A DNA stretch of 64,000 bases from Isochrysis galbana (lineage: Eukaryota; Haptophyta; Isochrysidales; Isochrysidaceae): positions 4,283,761 through 4,347,760 of the forward strand of contig CM030940.1 of the NCBI GenBank assembly GCA_018136815.1. The letters are read 5' to 3'. The notes below the pieces were generated by a model. It worked only from the letters and a program-made list of their open reading frames with translations. It ran no database searches and had not been told where the DNA came from. The position numbers and the translations under genes are program-made. This document shows positions 1 through 11,455 of this stretch, piece by piece (position 1 is the first letter of the stretch; every line of letters starts with the position of its first letter).

Positions 1-684
1 ATCGCCCACATCGACGACGTCGTCCGGATGGTCAAGGATCGCCTGGGTTCGTCGAAGCCGGCTCCGGACAAAAGCGACAAACCCTCGGCCGCTACCTCAG
101 GAAGCGGCCGCGGCTCCGATACTCGAAATAATCGCAATGGAGATCGGTCCCACCAGGGACGCACCGACCACACCAGGGAGCCGCCTCCCAAGTTGGAGGG
201 TGGACTCCCACCTCTCGACGCACCGCCATCGCAAAAGAGCCGCCGCTGCGCGCCGCCTTCGGACAACCTCGGCCATCCCGAGGGTGCCAAATGGGATTTG
301 GAATCTTGGCGTAACGCCAAGGTTGACTTCGACCCGATGTCACGCTATTGTGGGCACGCTGATTTGGCTGCTTCATTCGCTAGGGCCCGTCCGACCGACG
401 CGTCCATGAAGGTGCCTCGCACGCAGCGCCCTACGTCTGAGGGCGGCGTATGGACCACAGCCACCGGCTGTGCCTACTGTGCTTTCCGCCCCGCTCCTCC
501 CGATCACGATACGTCTCGCCCCGACCACCCCGACAATTGGCGATATGGGACGGGCGATGGAGCCCATTCGCCGTACTACTGTCAACCGTTCATCCGCTTC
601 CTTTGCGAGGGCGAGCCGGAGATCCCTGACGCCCACCGCGCCTACCTTCGTCGTCTCGTCGTCCTTGGCCGCAACCGCCGTTAG
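1..684 (+). CDS. gag-like C-terminal region (partial)
   Basis: Open from the window edge (frame 1) to a TAG at 682-684, at least 227 codons. It is rich in charged, Pro and Ser residues in the first third. Later it has a Cys/His cluster (CAYC, several His, then a YYC and a FLC) that could be a degenerate zinc-binding module. No family is recognised. Position upstream of a methyltransferase-integrase polyprotein and composition suggest the end of gag. The frame stays open after the TAG straight into the next ORF, so gag and the downstream region may be one polyprotein joined by stop readthrough, or the TAG may be a mutation. Confidence 0.45.
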   Translation: MAHIDDVVRMVKDRLGSSKPAPDKSDKPSAATSGSGRGSDTRNNRNGDRSHQGRTDHTREPPPKLEGGLPPLDAPPSQKSRRCAPPSDNLGHPEGAKWDLESWRNAKVDFDPMSRYCGHADLAASFARARPTDASMKVPRTQRPTSEGGVWTTATGCAYCAFRPAPPDHDTSRPDHPDNWRYGTGDGAHSPYYCQPFIRFLCEGEPEIPDAHRAYLRRLVVLGRNRR

Positions 685-2586
685 GGAATAGGCGAGGCCG
701 CCGCCATATGCTTCGTTGACTTCTCGATTCCTCGGCGGCCTGGACCGCCACCCCTCTCGCTTCTCGATACTTCTGTCACTTCCTCTCGCGTTTCATTTCG
801 TACCTCTAACGTTTCGCCTCTCCGATCTACGAGCTCGCCGTCCCTCGGACGGCTGAGCAAAGCCTTCTTGTTGTCTTTCCAACCTGGGGATGCTACCCTA
901 GGTTGCGATGCCGTCGTTCCCGAAGTTCGCGTTTTCGTTTCAGTCGTTCAATCGATCCGGAGTCACCCCCATCTGCTCATATGTGGTGGGGACGATTCGA
1001 CTCCGGGAGTCCCGTTCTCTCTCGCCGTTCGTTCGCTACCTCCTTCGTCGCTCTCGTCGTCCTCGAATCATTCGTTCAATGCTCTCGATTACGAGCGCTC
1101 AACGCTAATTCTTGCCTTGAGCCCCGTCGCTGCCGATCCGTCTGCTGTCGCTAGTCAAATCTTGGATGGACTGGCCGATTTGTTCCCTCGAAACTCGCCG
1201 TTAAGCTGCCTTGGCCGTGCCAGCGAGGTTAGCCCCTCCGGATGGACGGTGGCCTACACTCTCGCTGTTCGCCGTTGGCTCGCGCCGCCTACGATGGTTG
1301 CGCCAACCCGATTGGGGTGGCGGCCGCTACCGACTAGCCTGTCTGCTGAATCCTCGCTCGTTGACGAAGAGGTATTCGCCACTATGCCCTCCGTCGTGCA
1401 ACGCGCATTTCGTCGATTGCTTCGTGCTCAACCCTCTCTATTCGCGTTCGATTCTCTTCTGGCTGCCGCGTCCCGTTCTTTTCGGATGGCTCGCACATTA
1501 GCCGCTTCGTCTCCGTCGATCCCGGTCACTCGCAATCCCGTATACGTTTCTGCTGTCGTTCCGCCTAGCCAAGTTTCAGCGCGCTTGACTCTGGTTCAAG
1601 CCGCTGAAGACTTGCTCGTTCATCTCACGCGCACTCGTCCTTCCTTGAAAGAGGGAGAGACCCTCTCGTACGTCCTCGATCTCGCTTTCCAACGTGCCGC
1701 TGCCCACGGTGCCGCGCACGTTGTGCCGAAAGATATCGCCGAGGCGGCACAGCTCGTTCTTCGGCCTGGTCAACCGCCTGAGTCTCCGGCTCAGGTACTT
1801 CCCATCCACTTCGACGAAATCTGTACCACGCTCGGTGACATTAGGCGTTACGTCGAGACCGTGCAGACCGACGGCATCTCGTGTCCTCGCGTCTTGGTTA
1901 TCGGCGAGACGAGTGGAGTGGTCTCGTCGATGTTTCTTCTCGCTGGCGCTGATGTAGCGACGTGCGACCTGTTTCCGTCCGAAGTCGATTACGTTCCCCA
2001 CTTCGACGGGGACGCGGATCTCGTCCAAGACCTCGGATGGGACCTGATTATCGCGCACCCGCCGTGCACCTATCTCTCGAACGCTGGCTTGAGGTGGATC
2101 CATTCCAACCCGCAGCGTATGTCTGATACGATTTCGGCCGTCGCGCAATTTCGCCGTCGCTTGAACGCCAGGGCTCCGTTGGCGGTGGAAAACCCGAAGA
2201 TGCACCACTACGCCAAATCTCTACTCGGAGGTCTCGAAGCCACGCAATACGTCCATCCATGGCAACATGGAACAGGACACACTAAAGCTACGGGGCTCTA
2301 CCTTTCGGCTAGCCTTCCCCTCGTCTCCTCACAACCCCGATCTCGATCATCGTCGCTTGCGCTGGCTCAGTCGCGAATCTTCGCGATGCCTGTTGCGATC
2401 AGGACTACTCTACCGACGAGTGCCGACGAGAGACGGCGAGAAGCTCTGCCTCTACGTGCCGAAGACGATGCGCCGCGCCTACCTCGAAGCCTTTCACGAC
2501 CACCTGTGCCACCTCGGCGACAACCGAATGGCGCGCCTTCTACGAGACCGATATTTTTGGCCTGGGATGAACGCAGACGTCTGTGA
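685..2586 (+). CDS. Retroelement ORF with C5-cytosine DNA methyltransferase domain
   Basis: Frame 1 is open from the TAG at 682-684 to 2586. Residues encoded before about 1870 are not recognised: Ser/Pro-rich, then helical, with no protease or RT motif. From about 1875 to 2310 the protein matches the short phage-type cytosine methyltransferases: a cofactor-binding start (RVLVIGETSGVV... then CDLFPSE), the motif IV-like AHPPCTYLSNAG at 2053-2088 with the catalytic Cys of the PPC, the motif VI-like AVENP at about 2182-2196, and the family's closing HPW...G...TKATGLYL. These elements are intact, so the domain could be active on DNA. After about 2310 the frame probably loses meaning and translation would shift +1 into the integrase frame. 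There is no ATG near the start, which supports expression as a continuation of gag. The family call is firm; function in the element is inference. Confidence 0.75.
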   Translation, partial: GIGEAAAICFVDFSIPRRPGPPPLSLLDTSVTSSRVSFRTSNVSPLRSTSSPSLGRLSKAFLLSFQPGDATLGCDAVVPEVRVFVSVVQSIRSHPHLLICGGDDSTPGVPFSLAVRSLPPSSLSSSSNHSFNALDYERSTLILALSPVAADPSAVASQILDGLADLFPRNSPLSCLGRASEVSPSGWTVAYTLAVRRWLAPPTMVAPTRLGWRPLPTSLSAESSLVDEEVFATMPSVVQRAFRRLLRAQPSLFAFDSLLAAASRSFRMARTLAASSPSIPVTRNPVYVSAVVPPSQVSARLTLVQAAEDLLVHLTRTRPSLKEGETLSYVLDLAFQRAAAHGAAHVVPKDIAEAAQLVLRPGQPPESPAQVLPIHFDEICTTLGDIRRYVETVQTDGISCPRVLVIGETSGVVSSMFLLAGADVATCDLFPSEVDYVPHFDGDADLVQDLGWDLIIAHPPCTYLSNAGLRWIHSNPQRMSDTISAVAQFRRRLNARAPLAVENPKMHHYAKSLLGGLEATQYVHPWQHGTGHTKATGLYLSASLPLVSSQPRSRSSSLALAQSRIFAMPVAIRTTLPTSADERRREALPLRAEDDAPRLPRSLSRPPVPPRRQPNGAPSTRPIFLAWDERRRL

Positions 2587-4189
2587 GCACATTCGCCAAT
2601 GTCACGAGTGCACCTTAGCTAAGCCTCCCTTCCGCCACCTCGCAGACCCAAAGGGACCGCAGGTCGGCGCCTATCCGTTCGACATCGTCTTCTGCGACGT
2701 CGTCTCGATGGCTCCCACGCACGACTTCATCAAGGGCTCTCGAGGCTTCGACAAGCTCCTCGTTTTCGTGGACTCGCTCACTCGTTGGATCGAGGCGGCC
2801 CCTCACAACGGCGACCCCTCGAGTGCCGACGCACTTCACGCCTTCATGTCGTACGTCGTTTCTCGGCACGGAGTACCAAGGCAACTTCGCTCGGACTCTG
2901 GCAGCAACCTTGCTAGCCAACTCACCTCGATCATCCTTGAGCGCACTGGCACCGACCTACGGCCGAGCACACCTCATCATCACGAGAGCGTGGGCCTGGT
3001 CGAACGAGCTCAGCAAACATTGATCAACATGGCTCGCGCTACTGATGAAGGCGGCGGTCATTGGGTCGATCATCTCCCGTTCTTTCTAATGAGCATGCGC
3101 GCTTCAGCTAATCGCATTACCTGCATGTCGCCTGCTGCCTTGCTCTATGGCCGTGAGCTTCGCCTGCCTGCACAGCTTTCTGATCCACCTGACACTGGCC
3201 CACCTCCCGAGTTACCTCAGGAAATTCGCTCGTACGCTTGGAAAATGCATTGTCGTTTAAAGGCGGCGTGGGCCGCGGCTTATGATGCAACTTTAGAATC
3301 TCAAGCCGACGCACTCGCCGACACACTACGCACTCACTCTCCCCCTATCCAATTTGCCCCAGGTGATAGGGTGGTTCGCAAGATTCCAGGACACCGCAAC
3401 AAGCTCCTCTACCACTACAGCGGACCATACCGCATCGCTGAGGCGCTTGGCGCTGGCCGCTACCGACTACGCGACCAAGAAAATCGCCTCCTCTCCGAGG
3501 AGGTGCATGTGACTAACCTCCGTCCCTACTATACCCTCACAGATGAAGATCCCGTCCAAACAAATGAGTATCTGGTTGATGCACTTCTTGACCGCAAGGG
3601 TCGAGGCGATTCCAGACAGTACCTCGTCAAATGGCGTGGCTACGCGAAAGCTGCGGCCACATGGGAGCCGCTAGCCGAACTGCTTCGCCGCTGCGAGTCG
3701 CTCGTCACCGCCTATGATGATGCTCACCCCTTCCCTCCTCTTCGTAAGCCTCAGATGAGAAAGCGGGCTGCAGAATCACAATCTCAGACCGTCTCAACTC
3801 CACCGACGTCGCACGCAATCGAAGCTCCCGTGGGATCCGAGACCACTGGGTCGGATCATCAGGCCCCGCGCCGCTCGCCTCGTCTCGCACCGTCCTCGCA
3901 CAGTGGCCCCATTGCTCATGTCTCCCATTTGCCCGTCTCAGCCCGCCCGTCTGTTGCCAACCCTGCAGGTCCAATGATGCGGCCGCAGCACGCGGTCTTC
4001 GTCCTCGGGCAGTGGTGGTACTCGTCGGGATCGTCGCGCGGTTCCCCGTGGTTTGGCTCCCACGCATTTGCGCACGATGCCCTTGCCTCGCCTACCATCG
4101 TTCGCTGTCGCTCCGAGGCTCTCGCTCGCCTGTCGCCATCGGATCGCACCCTCGTCTCTCTCCTCGATACACCCTCTGCGTTCTTCTGA
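2267..4189 (+). CDS. Ty3/gypsy integrase with chromodomain
   Basis: 640 codons from the first ATG, though the frame is open upstream. Order: a short linker like that preceding gypsy integrases (SGLLYRRV), an H2C2 zinc finger (HDHLCHLG ... CEHIRQCHEC), the catalytic core with Asp in FCDVV, Asp in RSDSGSN and Glu in GLVERAQQ, a GPY motif (YSGPYRIAEA) and a chromodomain (EYLVDALLDR ... YLVKWRGY ... TWEP). A Ser/Pro/Arg-rich tail follows, with RRSPRLA. All DDE residues are present, so the enzyme looks intact. Chromodomains steer chromovirus integration to marked chromatin. It overlaps the methyltransferase ORF by about 320 bp in the +1 frame; the domain switch falls near 2310-2345, so expression needs a frameshift, or the two copies have drifted apart by an indel. 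Confidence 0.88.
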   Translation: MEQDTLKLRGSTFRLAFPSSPHNPDLDHRRLRWLSRESSRCLLRSGLLYRRVPTRDGEKLCLYVPKTMRRAYLEAFHDHLCHLGDNRMARLLRDRYFWPGMNADVCEHIRQCHECTLAKPPFRHLADPKGPQVGAYPFDIVFCDVVSMAPTHDFIKGSRGFDKLLVFVDSLTRWIEAAPHNGDPSSADALHAFMSYVVSRHGVPRQLRSDSGSNLASQLTSIILERTGTDLRPSTPHHHESVGLVERAQQTLINMARATDEGGGHWVDHLPFFLMSMRASANRITCMSPAALLYGRELRLPAQLSDPPDTGPPPELPQEIRSYAWKMHCRLKAAWAAAYDATLESQADALADTLRTHSPPIQFAPGDRVVRKIPGHRNKLLYHYSGPYRIAEALGAGRYRLRDQENRLLSEEVHVTNLRPYYTLTDEDPVQTNEYLVDALLDRKGRGDSRQYLVKWRGYAKAAATWEPLAELLRRCESLVTAYDDAHPFPPLRKPQMRKRAAESQSQTVSTPPTSHAIEAPVGSETTGSDHQAPRRSPRLAPSSHSGPIAHVSHLPVSARPSVANPAGPMMRPQHAVFVLGQWWYSSGSSRGSPWFGSHAFAHDALASPTIVRCRSEALARLSPSDRTLVSLLDTPSAFF

Positions 4190-5222
4190 CGGTCGCGACT
4201 GTCACGCCCCTCCGATATCTCTTAACGCCGTCGTTTACGTTTGATCGCGGTACGGGAACGTACGGGAATTCTTTTCCAGTTCCCCCCACGGTCGCCGAAT
4301 TTTCCCCCCGCGGCCGCCGAATAGTTCCCCCCGCGGGAAGAGAGGTATGGCTCGCCCCCCCTTTCGACCACGGAGGATGGATCTCCCTCCCCTTTCGCTG
4401 CGCTCTGTCAGGAGACCCCCGTACCTCGTCGTTTAGCTCGCGAGTGACGTGCCGAGCCCGTCGTACTATCTCGCCGTCTTTCGCCGTTGGCTGTTCGACT
4501 ACTCATATATCGAAGAACAGGAGACGCCGCGTTGTGACTTGGGTGCCGCCACACCGCCCAAACATCCAGGTAAAACTCTCGTAAAAGAGAGAAGGGGATG
4601 GGTTGCAGCGTTGAGTCCTGCGGTCTGCCGCGCCGGCCGCCGATTCTACACTTATCGTCCGGACGGGTGTGGTACTTCCTGTCTCTTCGATCGTCGCGCA
4701 CTATTCTTATAGTTCGTCGTTCGTCGTTCGTCGTTCGTTCTTCGATTCTCGATTCTCGATTCTCGTCGTTCCGCGTTCTTCGTTTCTCGTTCTTCGATTC
4801 ATCGTCGATTCTCGATTCTCGTCGTTCCGCGTTCTTCGTTTCTCGTTCTTCGATTCTCGATTCTCGTCGTTCCGCGTTCTTCGTTTCTCGCTCTCGATTC
4901 TCGATTCTTGTCGTTCCGCGTTCTCATCGGTCCTCGATTGTTCGTTGTTCGTAATTCGTAACTTCTCGGTGCGTCGCTCATCACGTCTTCCGTCTTGGTT
5001 CGGCGTTGGGTGCACGGCTCTCCCTCCATTCGGATTTATTGTTTCATTCGCTCTTCAGATTTATTGTTTCATTCGCTCTTCGGATTTATTCGCTCTTCGC
5101 TCTTGGCTCATTCGGTCTCGTTCAGGATTGCTCTTCTGCCTTTCTCGTGGCTTGCTTGGAGCTCTCCGATGTCCGTTAGGTTCTCTTCTTTCCTCGCGGG
5201 ACGCTCGATCCTAGCAGGGGGG
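4190..5222 (+). other. Retroelement 3' non-coding region with polypurine tract
   Basis: About 1 kb without a supported gene between the integrase stop and the LTR. It contains C-rich stretches near 4285-4330 and the tandem array at 4731-4930. At its end AGCAGGGGGG (5213-5222) directly abuts the LTR-like TGTCGC, the expected geometry of a polypurine tract priming plus-strand DNA. The same AGCAGGGGGG followed by TG recurs near 55330, just after an RNase H fragment. Confidence 0.5.
4731..4930 (+). repeat. Tandem array of about 50-bp TTCGATTCTCG/GTCGTTCCGCG units
   Basis: Four imperfect copies of a pyrimidine-biased unit combining TTCGATTCTCG with GTCGTTCCGCGTTCT. It lies in the 3' non-coding region of the retroelement. 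The ORFs across it are low-complexity artefacts. Confidence 0.8.
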
Positions 5223-5790
5223 TGTCGCATTCGCGAATCGACACTCGTTAGGCTTCGCTCTTCTCTTCGTCGTTCGGTATTTATCGTTATAATTCTCTCG
5301 TTCTCGTTCTCGGTCAAAAGCTTCGCTTGGATGCATGGGATCGTGGGTTGTGGAGCGCCCTCTCTCTTTCTCTCGAAAGAGAAGGGAAGTTTCCCTACCT
5401 TTCTTCCTCCCAGGCGCCTCGCAAATAGGTTTAATTTGCTATCTCTACAGCGGTTCTTTATCTGCTTCTTGGGGCAATCAGGTTTAATTTACGACCTCTT
5501 CGTATCTCCCCCTTAGGCACATCGCACTCCTTTCGTCTTATTTGGTAGGTCTCTTGGAATCTTGTGCGGCAGGATTGCCCCTCGTTTCCGTTATGGTGCG
5601 ATTCCCCTTCCAGACGGGATCGCCGACAGATCGCCTTCTGATCGTCGTCCGTCGTTGTCTGGCCGGAGTGTTTGGGTTTGATTTCAGTCGAGTTATGTGA
5701 GAAAGTCGTGGGGCGAGAGTCGGGGTGTTTTCCTGGGTGTCTCTGTCCGTCGTCCTGTCGTCAGTCGTCATCCGTCGTCGCTCTCGCTCT
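5223..5790 (+). repeat. LTR of the Ty3-like element (copy 1)
   Basis: Starts TGTCGCATTCGCGAATCGAC immediately after a polypurine tract. The same start, at exactly the same base, recurs at 54602 (+) and at 46840 (-), which fixes the 5' LTR boundary. Copies 1 and 2 share about 180 bp nearly continuously, then a second block (GTCGTCCTGTCGTCAGTCG) after unshared sequence. ATTCGCGAAT near the start is a perfect palindrome. The 3' boundary is uncertain; I placed it before the gag-like frame that follows. Confidence 0.65.
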
Positions 5791-6127
5791 CGTCGCTCTC
5801 GCTCTCGTAACACTCAGACCCTACAGCCTCGCCTCTCCTCGCCAGCCCCTGCCATCACAGCCCTCCTCACACTCGCCCTCGCCTCTCGCTACTCGCTCGA
5901 TGTCGCTCTCGCCGCCGTCCTCGCCCTCGCTCAAGCCCGCCTGCCCGCCTTCCTCTGCTGACGGGCTTCAGCCCGTCAGCACCTCCGAAGTGGTCTCCCT
6001 CTCCGCGCCTGCCGCCGGCTTCGCCCCTTCCTCATTGCCCTCAGGCCCATGGGCCATCCCAATTCGTCAGTTTGATTATATATACCGCCATGCTGGGGCG
6101 TTAGAGGAGAAAAAACCAGTAGGTTAA
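5791..6127 (+). pseudogene. Truncated gag start of a second element
   Basis: An open frame (ATG about 5672, stop 6125-6127) follows the LTR. Its Ser/Pro-rich end, with SAPAAGFAPSSLPSGP, is matched by SAAPAAGMPPSSLPSGP at about 55565-55620 behind another LTR copy. This suggests the conserved beginning of gag after a 5' LTR. The similarity stops near 6100 and unrelated C-rich DNA follows. The LTR at 5223 may therefore be shared by two tandem elements, with the right one truncated. Confidence 0.4.
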
Positions 6128-7118
6128 ACCTTCTGCGTCTGATCTTCCCGCCCCCGTGCGAGGTCAAAGTAAACCGGCTTCATCGCGGTTTGATCGCGAG
6201 GACTGAGGTCAAACCCCGATGACCGATGACTAACCCCGATCAAACCCTGCAAACCCCCCCGAGGGTTAGGCATTTATTGACCGTGGTGCGATGCCCAATG
6301 AACAACCTCTGGGGGGTGGGCACCGACCACCACGAAAATCTTCGCCAAGAAGTGGTGCGATTCGCCCCCCCCCCCCCCAGCGCCCAGCGCTCACGCTCTA
6401 CCCCGTAAAGAGTTGGCGGCCGCGCCCGCGCGCGCGGGGGGGGGAGGGGGATCGGTTGCTTCCCTCTTGATCTCCGCTGCAGCCTGGCAGTGGATTCCCG
6501 CCCCGATGCAGCGCCGTGTCGGGCGGCCGACCGTCCGCCCCGCCCGCCCCCCTTCCCCCACTGGGCGGGAAAGCCTCTGGCGCCCCCCCCCCTCCCCAGA
6601 GCTCCTCCTCCTTCACAGGCGCGGCTAACCCCCCCCCCCCCCTCCCCCCCCTCTCCCCTCCCCCCTCCCCCCCACTCGCTTCGCGGCTCGAAATCTGGCG
6701 CGTACTCTCCTGGAAGAAAGGGCGGGAAAGAGTTCAGTGGCTCGAATCCATCCCCTCTCGAGCTTCTCCCCCACGCCCCCGGGCGGCCGACGGCCAATAC
6801 TTTCTCCTCTTCTCGTCTCTCATCCCGAATCGGTGGCGGCCCTCTCGACTCCTCTTCTCAGCCGCGGGGGGGTGGAAGGATTCTCGCGATCTCAGCGAGG
6901 CTCGCCCCCCTTGGGTGGGACCAGAGTGGCCGATTTGTGCCGTGCAATCCTATCTCGTTGCAGCTCCTCGAAGAGAGCAGTGGCCAGAAGAGAGTGTGCG
7001 AGTCCTCGCGAAGCGAAGAGACGCCGTTCGAGAGGGTGGAAGCCAAGGGGCGGTGACCTCTGTCTCGACCGCCTTTCTCGTGTGAGAGCCGAGGAGATCG
7101 GCCATCGAGGATTATCGC
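6128..7118. other. C-rich intergenic DNA, no supported gene
   Basis: Very C-rich on the plus strand with runs of up to about 14 C. The many overlapping ORFs are compositional. No RNA gene or conserved domain seen. Confidence 0.5.
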
Positions 7119-7276
7119 GTGGGCGGGGGGGCGTCCGCGCGGCGGCGGCCCTTCCCCCCCCCGCCCCCCTTCCCTGCACCCCCTTCCCCCTTCCCCCCCC
7201 CCGCCCCCTTCCCTGCACCCCCCTTCCCCCTTCCCCCCCCCCCCCCACCAAGGCCCACCGCGGCGCGCTTCTTTCG

Positions 7277-7310
<34 letters not shown>

Positions 7311-7730
7311 CCTCTCTCCCTCTCCCTCTCTCCCTCTCCCCCCCCCCCCCCTCTCTCTCCCTCTCTCTCTCTCTCCCTTTCTCTCTGTCTCTCCCCCCCC
7401 CCCCCCCTTTTCCTCCCGGTCTCGCCCCCTCTCCGCCCCCCCCCTCCCCCACCCCCTTCTCTTCTCTCTCTTCTTCTTCTAACATCAGCCTTCTTGCGGC
7501 CCCCCTCCAACCCCCCACGGGTCCCCCCCACCCCACCCCACCCCCCTCCCCGTCTCCATCCCCCGAAGCCCGCCCCCCAACCCCCTCGCCCTAGTCCTCG
7601 CCCCCCCTCCCCCCCCCGCTCCCCCCTTTCCTCCCCCCCCCACCGTCCCACACTCCCTCCCGAACCTCCCTCTCCCCAACCCCACCCCCCTTCCCTCCCC
7701 CCCCCGCCTCCCCCCCTTTCTCCAAACGCA
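7119..7730 (+). repeat. Polypyrimidine tract upstream of the CDK gene
   Basis: About 600 bp of C and CT runs on the coding strand, ending about 50 bp before the CDK start. Probably promoter or 5' UTR; able in principle to form triplex DNA. Confidence 0.8.
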
Positions 7731-7780
7731 TGCACCACGACGACCTCAGCTGCACAGAAGGCCTCGACCCGCTCCGCTCT

Positions 7781-9705
<1,925 letters not shown>

Positions 9706-11455
9706 GGCAGCCAGCACGGGTTCCGCCCGGCTCAGTCGCCATCGCACATTTCTGATTTCCATGCTTTGGGTGCGCCTGGCGACACATGTCGGCGATGCGG
9801 TGCTGAGGCGGTGCAGTCCATCTGAGAATGAAATATGGTGTCCGCTTTGGTCATGCGCAGCAACGATGACGTGCGGCACCAGCTGCCGCACGTACAGTGT
9901 GCCCTCGAATCTTCGTCGTCGCGATCCTTGAACGAGCAAGATGGGTGCACCCCCCGCCACAGCTTGCCTGCCCCGACGACAGTGTGGAATAGCATGGGCG
10001 CATCAATGTCGCTGCTCGTCGATGACGCCACGCCGCCAAGCCAGCGTTGTGCGATGCCCGCGGTGAGCCATCTTGGCTTGACCGCCCATGCCTCGGCCGC
10101 GCCAATCGCTAGCCGTGGACGCTGGAAGAGGCTCCAAAAGACTTGCCGCAGGAGCCGCGCCAATGGCTCGCCATCGAATCATTGCCACTTGTAAACCCCA
10201 CCCCTCACCTTCTAGGGCAACTTGCTACTGCGGGCCATCTTGAAGGTGGCCTCACGCTAGCTCTGCACTCCATTCCCATGCCATCCTCTCATGCTTTTCA
10301 TGGGAGGACGTTGAGTCAGCCTTGTCATAAGGCAAGCACAGATGCCGTCGACTGCGATGGAGTTCATAGAAGCATGCAGCTCGCCTGTCCTTCCCACGTG
10401 CCTTGCCGAGGAGGCAAGCGCCAGTTGAGACGAGGTGAAACCTGTGCGACCGGGCTTTTGCTGCCGAAACATACAATGCTTTCGGCCTGCGACAGCTCCT
10501 AATGAAAGAGTGTTTGTGTCTCAGGACATCGGCGATGCCAACGATGTCTGAGCTTGTATCCCAGTGCAATCCCGGCAACGCTTTCGCCTGAGTCTACGCC
10601 TGAGTCTAAACCCTCGCGACTGCTCCGCGCCGTGCACGCGAGATGAGATACTTTGCGGGATGACGTGTGTTAATCAGCGTGGGATGGTGTCCGATGGTCG
10701 TAGGGTAGAGTAGTGTTGTCTGATGCGTGTTATTGGATTGCTGTATTGATTGTAGTTGTACATGCATTGGGTCCTCGCAGATCATGTGCCATGTGCACCA
10801 CGCCGGCATCGGACGATGTGTGTGTGCGAGCTGCGCTCCATATACGCCCACATGGCACATGTTGTAGAAGTGTAATTAATATATACTATATACTAGTACT
10901 ACTAGCTACTAGTAGTACCATATCGATATAATAACAATCGAGCGTCAGTACCGCTACTGCCACTAGCCTTGTACTAACACGACAACCCGGCGCCCATCAT
11001 GGTCTCACTGCAACAAAGGGCACAATTTATACCATTCTAAGCACCAATTTCGAACCTATCGAGAGCACCTGGGCCGGACCCCGGACACCGACCGATGAAA
11101 AGAAAAAGACTTTGGAAAGAAGGGGGAAGGGGGCAAGATAAAAAAACATCTGAAGATTCAGGCTACTACCGCTAGCTACAAAGGACCACGTACTCACGGT
11201 ACTGACTCACGCCATCATCGCCTAAAACAAACATTCTTGAAGGTGTCCGCTATGCTACTAGCTAGTGCCTCGCATTCGCACGCGATCGCGTCGCCATCGC
11301 CTATGCCCCGTACCACTACTCTCCTTTCCGCTTTCCGCTCCCCCCCTCGTTCCTTTTTCCTCGGTTTTGGGGGGTCGGCCCATGTACACTACTTTGGGCC
11401 TCGCGTTGGGGAGCGTTGTCGTCATTGCCGACGTCGGCGAACGAGCCGTGCCTAA
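9706..11455. other. Intergenic, no supported gene
   Basis: ORFs here have no recognisable domain. The base composition shifts to AT-rich near 10850-10960, with short palindromic TACTAG/CTAGTA motifs. AAAAAAACATCTGAAGATTC at about 11141 recurs near 38770 and 44213, marking a small dispersed repeat. Confidence 0.4.

Larger units (their letters stand above)
1..5790 (+). mobile_element. Ty3/gypsy-like element with DNA methyltransferase, no RT
   Basis: The element enters from the left edge. In order it shows a gag-like region (1-684), a long open frame ending in a cytosine methyltransferase domain (685-2586, same frame, separated by one TAG), an integrase with H2C2 zinc finger, DDE core, GPY motif and chromodomain (2267-4189, next frame), about 1 kb of non-coding DNA, a short polypurine tract (5213-5222) and an LTR starting with TG at 5223. 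Chromodomain integrases are typical of Ty3/gypsy chromoviruses. The expected protease, RT and RNase H between gag and integrase are not seen; the whole interval is one open frame without RT motifs. The right LTR boundary (about 5790) is an estimate. Alternatives are a deletion derivative, or a transposon class with a gypsy-like integrase. Confidence 0.75.

Noticed and set aside
685-1870. Hidden reverse transcriptase or protease upstream of the methyltransferase
   Set aside because: Continuous frame examined; no DTG/DSG protease site in context and no xxDD or other RT block.
1576-2208. 210-aa minus-strand ORF
   Set aside because: Antisense shadow of the methyltransferase frame in GC-rich DNA; no domain.
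5580-5640. Primer binding site starting TGGTGCGATTCC
   Set aside because: Begins with TGG, but the following bases do not resemble the complement of a tRNA 3' arm that I can name, and the LTR end is undefined.
6700-6790. tRNA-like T-arm (GGCTCGAATCC)
   Set aside because: No matching acceptor stem, D-arm or anticodon stem at the right spacing on either strand.
9732-10191. Minus-strand gene behind the CDK
   Set aside because: Overlapping ORFs have no recognisable domain and no supporting splice pattern.
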